From: a virus
Direction: 5' to 3' (one strand)
DNA length: 42,153 bases
Virus record (IMG/VR): IMGVR_UViG_3300031951_000389
Coordinates: 1-42,153 of that record
Shown: piece by piece, positions 15,963-22,354 of the stretch
Position numbering within the stretch: the stretch's first letter is position 1
How the letters are laid out: every line of letters starts with the position of its first letter
The notes under the pieces: generated by a model
What the model was told of the DNA's origin: nothing
Seen by the model: the letters and a program-made list of their open reading frames with translations, nothing else
Database searches by the model: none
Program-made: the position numbers and the translations under genes

Positions 15963-16343
15963 TCACGGGCTCGACGGTTTCCCTGCGGTCCTCTTCCGCT
16001 TTTTTCCGCTGCAATCCGTTGCCGCGGCATCCTTTTGTCCCCAGCGGCTTGAGCAGATGGCCGCGGTGCAGGCTGCGGTGCGTTTGCACGCCCGCAACTC
16101 TGCCAGCCGCGCCATCGTGTCAGGCTCCTCGACGAGCACGGTGCCAAGTTCGTCGCGGCAGTGCTGCAGATCGGTGATCGCAGCCACAACCGCGTCGTAA
16201 ATGGCCAGCCGGTCGCCAGAGGCGATACGCAGGTCGATGTTGTCGTCGTCGATCTCGCCGGGAGCGAAGGTCTTTGTTGCCCCTTTGCTGCGATTCGCTC
16301 TGTTGAGCAGGGCAATCGCGGCGGACTCAACGGCAAGAATCAG
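15963..16343 (-). CDS. Hypothetical early protein, unusual start
   Basis: The frame is coding-like: a helical first half (LILAVESAAIALLNRANRSK), an acidic EIDDDNIDLRIASGD, and a second helix with HCRDELGTVLVEEPDTMARL, then a Cys-containing basic tail. There is no ATG, GTG or TTG near the end of the upstream gene. A CTG at 16343 overlaps the upstream stop as CTGATT, so either CTG is used by coupling or a frameshift joins the two genes. Function unknown; start uncertain. Confidence 0.45.
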   Translation of the reverse strand: MILAVESAAIALLNRANRSKGATKTFAPGEIDDDNIDLRIASGDRLAIYDAVVAAITDLQHCRDELGTVLVEEPDTMARLAELRACKRTAACTAAICSSRWGQKDAAATDCSGKKRKRTAGKPSSP

Positions 16344-16579
16344 CCGGTCTCGCTCACCATGCGAGACAGGTGCGGCTCCAGTGGCTCCAGACGACGCACC
16401 CGATACTCGCCCATCGCGTGACGATTGCGACGTCCCAGTTGCGTCCACGTTTGCCGTATGGCAGACAGCTCGAGCTGAATCAGTAGCTCGTTGGGATCGG
16501 GCGTCGATACCTTTGGCCCGCCCCGCCGTCCCCTGTTCGTCGCCGGCCCGTCCTGGTCGATCCGGATTCCGTTCCGCAT
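16340..16579 (-). CDS. First gene of the leftward early operon, unknown function
   Basis: 79 residues from the ATG at 16579, with GGAGG 5 nt upstream. Basic N-terminus (RNGIRIDQDGPATNRGRRGG) then a helix NELLIQLELSAIRQTWTQLG and a short basic tail. It lies about 105 bp downstream of a strong leftward promoter, the position where lambdoid phages keep antirepressor or antiterminator genes. No family was recognised. Confidence 0.55.
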   Translation of the reverse strand: MRNGIRIDQDGPATNRGRRGGPKVSTPDPNELLIQLELSAIRQTWTQLGRRNRHAMGEYRVRRLEPLEPHLSRMVSETG

Positions 16580-16688
16580 GAGCACCTCCGTGAGAGTGGA
16601 GGGCCGCCGTGGGCTTCCGTTCCGTAGATGCCATTGGCGTATCCCTCGCCGTGACCGTGATGCCGACTCTCGGCATCGCATGGCGGGG

Positions 16689-16731
16689 ATCATAGGCACA
16701 CCTAATAACTGCGTCAACAGCAGTTTTTAGG
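16689..16731 (-). promoter_or_regulatory. Leftward early promoter with inverted-repeat operator
   Basis: On the minus strand: TTGACG (-35, 16717-16712), 17-nt spacer, TATGAT (-10, 16694-16689). An inverted repeat flanks the -35: plus-strand CCTAATAACTG (16701-16711) and CAGTTTTTAGG (16721-16731), 11-bp arms with one mismatch. A repressor bound here would block the promoter. The adjacent HTH gene is the obvious candidate. Confidence 0.85.
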
Positions 16732-16757
16732 CGCACACAATTTCGCTGAAAAAGCCG

Positions 16758-16991
16758 CTATCGCAGCTTTGTGACCGGAACGCCTAGAGCGTCCGCAATC
16801 TTGCAGATGGTTTCAAATTTGGGCTTCGACTTGCCAACACAGAGAGCCCACATCGAAACGGGAGTGATGCCAGCGCGACCGGCGAGATCCTTGCGGTTCC
16901 ATCCGCGAGCGGCAGCCATGCGTTCAATTCGCTTGCCAAGCTCGCACACCTGCATTTGCCGCGGCCTGCCGCCGGGATGCCTGCTGACCAT
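16758..16991 (-). CDS. Cro/CI (XRE)-family repressor-like protein
   Basis: 77 residues; the ATG at 16991 has GGAGG at 6 nt. ELGKRIERMAAARGWNRKDL then AGRAGITPVSMWALCVGKSK and FETICKIADALGVPVTKL is a complete HTH_3 domain with nothing after it. It lies just upstream of the early promoter on the same strand, whose operator is a good candidate target. It resembles Cro in size more than CI; an immunity repressor with a sensor domain is not seen elsewhere in the window. Confidence 0.85.
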   Translation of the reverse strand: MVSRHPGGRPRQMQVCELGKRIERMAAARGWNRKDLAGRAGITPVSMWALCVGKSKPKFETICKIADALGVPVTKLR

Positions 16992-17028
16992 TATCGCCCT
17001 CCGTGGAGTGTATGGCGTTTGCCTGCCA

Positions 17029-17065
17029 CGGTTCCCGATCCATATGGTGAATCGGGTACCGTCAA
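17029..17065 (-). promoter_or_regulatory. Inverted repeat and weak promoter upstream of the repressor
   Basis: Plus-strand CGGTTCCCGAT (17029-17039) and ATCGGGTACCG (17051-17061) are 11-bp inverted arms with one mismatch around an 11-nt centre. On the minus strand TTGACG (17065-17060) overlaps the distal arm and TATGGA lies 15 nt further. This looks like an operator over the repressor promoter. The -10 is poor and the spacer short, so the promoter is weak or needs an activator. Confidence 0.55.
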
Positions 17066-17131
17066 TACACCCCGCTGGGCTCGAACCAGCAACCTTCGGT
17101 TCCGTAGACCGATGCTCTACTGGAACCGAAG
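17066..17131 (-). other. attP: Probable attP: 3' tRNA fragment with inverted repeats
   Basis: The minus strand holds the 3' part of a tRNA gene: D-arm end TAGAGC, anticodon arm TCGGT-CTACGGA-ACCGA (loop would give ACG, Arg), T-arm GCTGGTTCGAGCCCAGC (17090-17074), then acceptor strand GGGGTGT and base A (17066). The 5' half is missing. Perfect 10-bp arms CTTCGGTTCC (17094-17103) and GGAACCGAAG (17122-17131) flank 18 nt. Phages integrating in tRNA genes carry just such a 3' fragment. The integrase starts 170 bp away. The 309-bp gap 16992-17300 holds only this site, the operator and the hairpins. Confidence 0.8.
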
Positions 17132-17243
17132 AAACGGTTGGTCAGCCGAAATCCAATAAGTTGACAAACCGTGCCGAGAGCATGAATTTGCCGGCTTTGC
17201 GGGGTGTTTGACGGGCTCACGTCGGAATGGAGACTGACGGACG

Positions 17244-17276
17244 CCTCGCCACTGGCGAGGGGGCAGGAGCCCCCTC
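17244..17276 (+). promoter_or_regulatory. Two mutually exclusive hairpins in the integrase leader
   Basis: CCTCGCC-ACT-GGCGAGG (17244-17260) and GAGGGGGC-AGGA-GCCCCCTC (17257-17276) are both perfect stems sharing bases 17257-17260, so only one can form. They end 25 nt before the integrase ATG. No T-run follows. A candidate attenuator or translation switch. Confidence 0.45.
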
Positions 17277-17300
17277 TGGTGGTACGCCTCGAGGTCAACC

Positions 17301-18194
17301 ATGTTCCGCAGAGCCGGCCCATCGACACTTGGGCAATATGCGAGGGAGGGGTATAGCCTGCTCCGCGACGTGAAACCGGACACAGTCCGGCAGTACGTCA
17401 TCGTGGCGGACCTATTTGAGCGGTGGGCCGGCGGGCCGGTCCCACTGGATTCTCTGGACGAAAAGAGCGTTTCGGCCTGGCTGCGCGACTATTCCGCGAC
17501 TCGCCGGCCGGCCACCGTGAGGGGCAAGAAAAACATGATGCTGGCCTTGTGGCGTGCGGCTGCGGACGACGGGGCCTGCGAGGAGCCCGTGGGCCGAAGG
17601 GTGCGGAAAACGCGGGTTCCGCAGTCTCCCGTGACCGCCTGGACGAAAGAGGAGGTCGAGCGGCTCCTGGTCGCCTGCCAAACGCTTCCCCGCTGGCACA
17701 AATGCGGACTCCGCCGAAGTGTCTGGTGGGATCTCGCCGTCAGAGTGGCCTGGGACTCCGGAATCCGGTGGGGAGACCAAGTCGAGCTGCCGGTCTCGGC
17801 AGTCCGGCCAGATGGCACGGTCTGCTGGACGCAAAGCAAGACGGGCAAGGTCGTCACGTTTCGGCTTTCGCCGTCCACGATGGCGGCGTTGGCCGCGAGC
17901 CTCGCGTCGTGCCCCAGAGCCCTTGTGATGCCGTGGCCGTCCAGCCGCGAGACATTCCTAGACCAGGTGGAGCGGATCGTGAAGCGGGCCGGAATCCGAG
18001 ATGGGACGTGGAAGTGGATTCGTCGCGGAAGCGGTACAGACGTCGAATTGCAGCAGCCGTATGCCGGCCATCGCCACTTGGGCAACACGCGATCGGTCTT
18101 CGAGCAGAGCTATGGCGACCAATCCATCCTTGGCCGCACCGTGCCAACGCCGCGGGAGCTGCTCGTGGATGCCCTCAATCGCACAGGCGGGTAG
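17301..18194 (+). CDS. int: Tyrosine integrase 1
   Basis: 297 residues; the ATG at 17301 has GAGG at 6 nt. The N-terminal core-binding domain spans about 1-100. Catalytic residues: Arg156 (SGIRWGD), Lys180 (WTQSKTGK), Lys238-x-x-Arg241 replacing HxxR (KWIRRG), and Tyr271 (FEQSYGD). The usual LGH is LGN (HLGNTR, 259-264) with His257/His259 nearby, an unusual substitution. It lies next to the tRNA-fragment attachment site, so it is the likely integrase. It is the only phage-lifestyle gene on the plus strand left of the accessory operon and is a paralogue of the recombinase at 13750. Confidence 0.9.
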   Translation: MFRRAGPSTLGQYAREGYSLLRDVKPDTVRQYVIVADLFERWAGGPVPLDSLDEKSVSAWLRDYSATRRPATVRGKKNMMLALWRAAADDGACEEPVGRRVRKTRVPQSPVTAWTKEEVERLLVACQTLPRWHKCGLRRSVWWDLAVRVAWDSGIRWGDQVELPVSAVRPDGTVCWTQSKTGKVVTFRLSPSTMAALAASLASCPRALVMPWPSSRETFLDQVERIVKRAGIRDGTWKWIRRGSGTDVELQQPYAGHRHLGNTRSVFEQSYGDQSILGRTVPTPRELLVDALNRTGG

Positions 18195-18222
18195 TATTCC
18201 ACCACCAACCAGGAGAGTAGCC

Positions 18223-18570
18223 ATGCGTCTGCTAGTGTTCCTTTGTTCACTTGTCGCCTGCGGTCAAGCCTTGGCCGAGCCCCACATCGGTTTCGAGGCG
18301 CGGATCGACGAGGAGTGGAACTGCATCAGGATCGAGAAGTTCTATTCGGCATCGCAGGCACGAGGGACGGGCCTGGTGCCTGGAGCACCTTTGGTGGCGA
18401 TCAACAAGGTGCCCGTGAAGCACCCAAACACGATTCATCGGTACTGCAAACGCAAGAAGGTAGGCGACGTCGTGACGTTGACCATCTCCAGAAGCTCACA
18501 ACTGGTGGACATCAAGGTTGTGCTTGTGGATGGCGACCGAGCCAGAAAATCTGGGTTTTTGGTCTGGTGA
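18223..18570 (+). CDS. Secreted PDZ-domain protein
   Basis: 115 residues; AGGAG lies 7 nt before the ATG. Residues 1-18 (MRLLVFLCSLVACGQALA) form a signal peptide with an ALA cleavage site. The rest is one PDZ-like domain: GTGLVPGAPLVAINKVPVKH, then a helix and VGDVVTLTISRS, with a final SQLVDIKVVLV strand. PDZ domains bind protein C-termini, often in envelope proteases. A lone exported PDZ protein beside the integrase fits a lysogenic-conversion gene that changes the host envelope or proteolysis. Function inferred. Confidence 0.7.
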   Translation: MRLLVFLCSLVACGQALAEPHIGFEARIDEEWNCIRIEKFYSASQARGTGLVPGAPLVAINKVPVKHPNTIHRYCKRKKVGDVVTLTISRSSQLVDIKVVLVDGDRARKSGFLVW

Positions 18571-18651
18571 GCGCACGGAGTCGATCATCAAGCGGAGTTC
18601 GAAGGGGGGGCCGGCCGCCGCGGCCGGCCGGAAGGACCCGGCCTCCGGCCG

Positions 18652-18667
18652 GTGTACGGCCGTACAC
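18652..18667. repeat. 16-bp perfect palindrome
   Basis: GTGTACGGCCGTACAC is its own reverse complement. It lies 14 bp before the first iteron. A dimeric regulator could bind it. Confidence 0.7.
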
Positions 18668-18680
18668 TTGACCCCCTATC

Positions 18681-18750
18681 GGGGGTATTTCGATGGCCGG
18701 CCGGAGTATTTCGATAGACCGCGGCCGGCGGCCGCCGGAGTATTTCGATA
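18681..18750 (+). repeat. Three GTATTTCGAT iterons
   Basis: GGGGGTATTTCGATG (18681-18695), GGAGTATTTCGATA (18703-18716) and GGAGTATTTCGATA (18737-18750), same orientation, separated by GGCCGG-rich spacers of 7 and 20 bp. The same core also occurs at six further places in the window, five of them inside genes. Confidence 0.75.
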
Positions 18751-18774
18751 GCGGGCTCGTGGCCACGAGCCCGC
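18751..18774. repeat. 24-bp perfect palindrome
   Basis: The central 20 bases are GGGCTCGTGGCCACGAGCCC (18753-18772); two more base pairs on each side also match. It abuts the third iteron directly. It could be a dyad operator or, in RNA, a very stable hairpin. Confidence 0.75.
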
Positions 18775-19066
18775 CCCACCTGGACGACGTCGCTCGGGTC
18801 TCGTGTTTATGGTGAACACGACAAGCGACCACGAGCGACCACGAGCCCTGCCGACGTGGCCACGTCATGCCAGCTCCACCACGAGCCCGGCCAGCTCCAC
18901 CACGAGACCGGCCGACGTGGCCGGCCAGCTCACGACCGGGCGAGCTGGCCGACGTCGCGGGCTCGTGGGCATGACGTCCACCACGAGCCCGGCGGCCTGC
19001 CACGAGCCGCCAAAATTCTCACGATACTAAATGTCCGATGGCCGACGTCGGCCGAACGTGATGGCG

Positions 19067-19119
19067 AAAAAAATTTTTCCAGTTCATGCCCTTGACCCTA
19101 TTCTGCCGATCGGTAGAAT
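19067..19119 (+). promoter_or_regulatory. Promoter P1 with UP element and CCGATCGG operator
   Basis: A7T5 tract (19067-19078), TTGACC (19092-19097), 16-nt spacer, TAGAAT (19114-19119). The spacer and -10 form the near-perfect 20-bp palindrome ATTCTGCCGATCGGTAGAAT (19100-19119). With +1 seven bases after the -10, transcription would start at 19126, the A of the ATG. The A/T tract then lies at -59 to -48, where an UP element belongs. Confidence 0.85.
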
Positions 19120-19125
19120 ACCGAT

Positions 19126-19695
19126 ATGAACACGAACGAACACAAGACGCGAGCCGCCGAACTGGGCCTTGAATGGCCGGCCGTGTTGACGCTCTATCGT
19201 GAGGCCCGCCAGCTCGAATCGCAGGAAGTAGAGCGCCTCACAGAATTACGGGCTCGTGGGTTTGCAGCTTGCTCGAAGCTGACCGGCGGCCGGTTCAAGC
19301 TGGCCAATCGGGAAGCGTTCACGACGGGGGATGCCACGATGGTCCGCGGTATCGACGTGGCCGCGGCCGATATGGGGCTCACGGCCGACGAACTATATGA
19401 CGTCCTCAAGGCCGACGCCCCCGCGCTCCGCCCGGCCGATGACGTGATGGCCGAGGTTATCGACCGGGCGGCCGAGCTGGCCTCGCCGGCCGACGATACC
19501 GACGAAATGCTGGGGCTCGTGGCCGCGGCCGCGGCCGCCGACATTACCGAACAATGGCTCCGCCAGCTCGTGAAGTCTGGCAAGATCCGCGGCCGAAAAG
19601 CCGGCCGGAATTGGATCGTCAGCCGCGCCGACGTGGCATTTTTCGCCCGCCACCCCACGGCCGGCCGCCCACGCCGCGAAGCTGCACCATTCTAA
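19126..19695 (+). CDS. HTH regulator opening the accessory operon
   Basis: 189 residues. The C-terminal part, ADITEQWLRQLVKSGKIRGR followed by KAGRNWIVSRADVAFFARH, is an excisionase/HTH_17-type helix-turn-helix. The N-terminal 130 residues are helical and acidic with no clear family. The predicted message is leaderless (P1). Its position behind a self-overlapping palindromic operator suggests it may regulate itself and the copies of the operator downstream. It ends in a proline/arginine tail. DNA-binding is well supported, target is inferred. Confidence 0.75.
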   Translation: MNTNEHKTRAAELGLEWPAVLTLYREARQLESQEVERLTELRARGFAACSKLTGGRFKLANREAFTTGDATMVRGIDVAAADMGLTADELYDVLKADAPALRPADDVMAEVIDRAAELASPADDTDEMLGLVAAAAAADITEQWLRQLVKSGKIRGRKAGRNWIVSRADVAFFARHPTAGRPRREAAPF

Positions 19696-19713
19696 TCTAC
19701 CGATCGACAGAAT
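19694..19713 (+). promoter_or_regulatory. Diverged operator copy without -35
   Basis: AATCTACCGATCGACAGAAT matches the P1 palindrome at most positions (outer AGAAT and core CGATCG kept). No TTGAC lies upstream, so it is an operator rather than a promoter. It starts at the stop codon of the HTH gene. Confidence 0.6.
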
Positions 19714-19741
19714 CCCCCACGCCAACCCCGGAGCCCACGCC

Positions 19742-19999
19742 ATGACGATAAATCAGTTTTCCCGACTCGCCGCCGAACTGGCCGACAAGCCGGCCGCCGT
19801 CCGCCGGGCCTTCGAGCTTATGGCCGCGGGGGACCTCGCCGCGGCCGCCGACGCGGCCGGCGGCCGCGGCTCCGACGCTTGGTGGGCGGCCGAATTTTTC
19901 GTGCTCCGGCTCACCGAGCACGGCGCCACCGAGCCGCCCCGGTTCACGGCCGCGGAGCCCGTCCGCCGGCCGGCCACGCTTTCGCTGTTCGCTGACTGA
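19742..19999 (+). CDS. Small accessory protein
   Basis: 85 residues, ATG preceded by GGAG at 8 nt. Helical N-terminus (FSRLAAELADKPAAVRRAFE), then SDAWWAAEFFVLRLTEHG and a tail PATLSLFAD. The closing LSLFxD is a peptide of the type that binds the DNA polymerase sliding clamp (QLxLF), which may be chance. No family recognised. Codons are extremely GC-rich as throughout this operon. Confidence 0.6.
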   Translation: MTINQFSRLAAELADKPAAVRRAFELMAAGDLAAAADAAGGRGSDAWWAAEFFVLRLTEHGATEPPRFTAAEPVRRPATLSLFAD

Positions 20000-20025
20000 A
20001 CCCACGCCAACCCGGAGCCGCCCAA

Positions 20026-20127
20026 ATGCTTGCTTTCGCTCTCGACCTGCTAACCGCCGTCGTGCTCGTGGCCACCGTGGCCGCGGCCATCGAGCACCAC
20101 GCCCGCCGCCGCGGCGCCGCCCGCTAA
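20026..20127 (+). CDS. 33-residue single-pass membrane peptide
   Basis: MLAFALDLLTAVVLVATVAA then AIEHHARRRGAAR: one membrane helix and a basic cytoplasmic tail. GGAG lies 9 nt upstream of the ATG. Short membrane peptides of this shape act as toxins, superinfection-exclusion factors or anti-defence triggers in other phages, but nothing here identifies which. Confidence 0.6.
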   Translation: MLAFALDLLTAVVLVATVAAAIEHHARRRGAAR

Positions 20128-20194
20128 CGAAACAACCCGACACGGCCGCGGGCAATCGGCCGCCAGTTCCCACGCCCCCCGGAGATCCTCGACC

Positions 20195-20596
20195 ATGACC
20201 ACGCCCACCCACACCTATCGGATTCTGAAAATCAGCGACCCGCGGAGCCGCGGCACCTGCTACTGGTTCGAGATCGAAGGCATGAACGCCGCCGGCGACC
20301 GCTGGCACGTTGGCACCGTTGACACGCGGACCGAGGCCCGACAGCTCGTGGCCACGATCGAGGCCGCCGACCGCGGCTACCAGCTGGCCGACGACGACGC
20401 CGACGACCAGGCCGCCAACCTGGACCGCCGCCGCCGCACCGCGGCCGTCCGGCTTGCCACGGCTCGTGCCGTGGCCGACACGCTCCGCCACCGCCGCGAC
20501 GACCACGCCGCCCGGCTCGCCGCCGCTCGCGAGCTGGCCGCCGCCGTGGCGGAATACGACGCCGCTTGGAATGACGACTCCGACTTTATTTCTTGA
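20195..20596 (+). CDS. Accessory protein of unknown function
   Basis: 133 residues. The N-terminal half is a compact alpha/beta fold (YRILKISDPRSRGTCYWFEI, WHVGTVDTRTEARQLVATIE); the C-terminal half is a charged Ala/Arg coiled coil (LDRRRRTAAVRLATARAVAD) ending in an acidic SDFIS tail. GGAG precedes the ATG at 10 nt. No family recognised; the coil suggests self-association. Confidence 0.6.
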   Translation: MTTPTHTYRILKISDPRSRGTCYWFEIEGMNAAGDRWHVGTVDTRTEARQLVATIEAADRGYQLADDDADDQAANLDRRRRTAAVRLATARAVADTLRHRRDDHAARLAAARELAAAVAEYDAAWNDDSDFIS

Positions 20597-20600
20597 CCCC

Positions 20601-20628
20601 TTGACTCTATTTTGCCGATCGGTAATAT
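20601..20628 (+). promoter_or_regulatory. Promoter P2 with CCGATCGG operator
   Basis: TTGACT (20601-20606), 16-nt spacer, TAATAT (20623-20628); the dyad ATTTTGCCGATCGGTAATAT covers spacer and -10. It drives the ArdC gene 54 bp downstream. Confidence 0.85.
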
Positions 20629-20681
20629 ACACCAACCAGGCCACGACGGCCGCCAACCCCTAGCCCCTTGAAGGAGCACAC

Positions 20682-21638
20682 ATGACCGCGACAAAGACCG
20701 AGACCCGAGCCGACATTTACGAGACCATCACGAGCGCCATCGTCGCCCGCATCGAGGCCGGCGACGTCCTCCCGTGGCATCAGCCCTGGCAGGCCGGCCA
20801 CGCCGCCGGCCCGGTCTCGCGACCGCTCCGCCACAACGGCCAGCCGTACCAGGGAATCAACGTGCTTTGGCTTTGGATGACCGCCCACGGCCGCGGCTAC
20901 ACCTGCCCGCTCTGGCTCACCTACCGCCAGGCCCAAGAGTTGGGCGGCCATGTCCGGAAAGGCGAGAAGGCTACGCCCGTGGTCTACGCTTCCACGTTCG
21001 CGAAGGATGAACAGAACAGCGCCGGCGAGACCGTCCGCCGAAATATCCCGTTTCTCAAAACCTACTCCGTTTTCAACGCGGAACAGTGTGACGGGCTGCC
21101 CGGCCATTTCACGGCCCAGCTTCCACCGCCGGCCGGCCACGTTGACCCGCTGCCCGCCGTGCTCGACTTCGCCCGCCACACTGGCGCCGATGTTCGCGAG
21201 GGCGGCGCACGAGCGTACTACAGCCCGGCCGGCGATTATGTGCAGATGCCGCACGCGGCCACGTTCGAGAGCCCCGAGGCCCACGCCGGCACGCTCGTGC
21301 ATGAGCTGGCCCACTGGACCGGCCACACGTCGCGGCTCGCGCGTGACTTCACGGCCGCGAAGCGTTTCGGGGACGAAGCCTACGCGGCCGAGGAACTGGT
21401 AGCCGAGCTGGCCGCCGCATTTCTCGCAGCCGACATCGGCTTCGAGGCCCAGCCCCGCGACGACCACGCGGCCTACTTGGGCTCATGGCTGAAAGTGATG
21501 AAGGCCGACAAGCGAGCGATTTTCACCGCCGCCAGCGCGGCCAGCCGGGCGGCCGCCTACCTGCACTCTCTCCAGCCGGGCGGCGCCGCCGACCAGGCCG
21601 ACGACGCCGCGGCCGACGCCGAGACCGTCACGGCTTGA
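20682..21638 (+). CDS. ardC: ArdC-type antirestriction protein
   Basis: 318 residues; AAGGAG lies 6 nt before the ATG. The N-terminal ssDNA-binding domain (about 10-140) has YETITSAIVARIEAGDVLPW, PYQGINVLWLWMTA, LTYRQAQELGGHVRKGEKAT and a VFNAEQCDGLP strand. The C-terminal M78-like zinc peptidase domain has HELAHW (207-212) and YAAEELVAELAAAFL. ArdC proteins protect incoming single- or double-stranded DNA from restriction. Fully typical length. It has its own promoter and is the best-identified gene of the operon, marking it as a probable anti-defence island. Confidence 0.92.
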   Translation: MTATKTETRADIYETITSAIVARIEAGDVLPWHQPWQAGHAAGPVSRPLRHNGQPYQGINVLWLWMTAHGRGYTCPLWLTYRQAQELGGHVRKGEKATPVVYASTFAKDEQNSAGETVRRNIPFLKTYSVFNAEQCDGLPGHFTAQLPPPAGHVDPLPAVLDFARHTGADVREGGARAYYSPAGDYVQMPHAATFESPEAHAGTLVHELAHWTGHTSRLARDFTAAKRFGDEAYAAEELVAELAAAFLAADIGFEAQPRDDHAAYLGSWLKVMKADKRAIFTAASAASRAAAYLHSLQPGGAADQADDAAADAETVTA

Positions 21639-21705
21639 CCCATGCCCACGCCCGCCGGCAACAGGGCCGGCGGGCAACACGACCACGAGACCAGGAGCCC
21701 GACCC

Positions 21706-22302
21706 ATGCACCGCTTCAAGATTCTAGGAATGACCGACAGCGCCGGACACTGTGAACTGTGCGGCACTTTCTGCCCCCGCCGCCGCGTAGCCGTCCAGCT
21801 CGTGGACGTTGACGGCGCCGCCAATGGCGAGCCTCAATACTGGGGCGTGGTGTGCGCCGCCGAGGCCCGCCACGGCCGCCGCGACTCAACGCTGGCCCGC
21901 CAGCTCCGAGCCGAGGCCGAGGAGGCCGGCGAATATGTCGGCACCGCCGCCGGCCACCGCCGCGGCCCGCGGCCCACCGTCCGCCGGCAGAGCCGACGCG
22001 AAGCCGCCCGCACGGCCGAGCTGGCCGCGGCCGACGCCCGCATTGTGTGGACCCGCACCGCTTGCGAGATCCCGCCGCACTACGCCACCCGTACCGGCGT
22101 CGACGCCGCAGGCTACCGCTACCGGCTCACCGGCCGCCCGACCGCGGCCGGTGTTTTCATGGCCGACGACGCCGACCGGCTCGCCGTGGTCGACAGCTCC
22201 GACGCCGCAGACGTCGCCCGCTTCGAGCGCCACGGCTTCAAGCCGAGCCCGTGGGGCCGGCTCGTGGAGTGGATGCCGAACGCCACGCCCGCCACCGCAT
22301 GA
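21706..22302 (+). CDS. Accessory protein with zinc-binding N-terminus
   Basis: 198 residues. CELCGTFCPRRRVAVQLVDV followed by WGVVCAAEA suggests a Cys3-4 zinc site at residues 16-50. A basic Arg-rich helix (about 80-105) links to a C-terminal beta domain (YRLTGRPTAAGVFMADDADR, HGFKPSPWGRLVEW). The leader ACCAGGAGCCCGACCCATGC is identical over 20 nt to the one at 23229. Function unknown; nucleic-acid binding is possible from the charge. Confidence 0.65.
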   Translation: MHRFKILGMTDSAGHCELCGTFCPRRRVAVQLVDVDGAANGEPQYWGVVCAAEARHGRRDSTLARQLRAEAEEAGEYVGTAAGHRRGPRPTVRRQSRREAARTAELAAADARIVWTRTACEIPPHYATRTGVDAAGYRYRLTGRPTAAGVFMADDADRLAVVDSSDAADVARFERHGFKPSPWGRLVEWMPNATPATA

Positions 22303-22354
22303 CCGATTGACCGTTGACCGATTGAACCCAACCCCAACACGAGGAGCCGAGACC

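Larger units (their letters stand above)
18571..19125. other. 555-bp non-coding region rich in palindromes and repeats
   Basis: No convincing gene is present. It holds a 16-bp palindrome (18652-18667), three iterons (18681-18750), a 24-bp palindrome (18751-18774), a 14-bp palindrome GACGTGGCCACGTC (18853-18866), distant arms ACGTCATGCC (18862-18871) / GGCATGACGT (18968-18977), eight copies of CCACGAG in either direction, and promoter P1 at its right end. Such density suggests an origin, partition or recombinase-arm region. Confidence 0.65.

Noticed and set aside
17066-17131. A functional tRNA gene
   Set aside because: The 5' acceptor strand and the D-stem 5' half are absent, so it cannot fold into a tRNA; a fragment in an attachment site fits.
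18512-19003. A 163-codon minus-strand frame across the palindrome region
   Set aside because: Low-complexity Gly/Arg protein without a ribosome site; it crosses the iterons and palindromes, which explain the sequence better.
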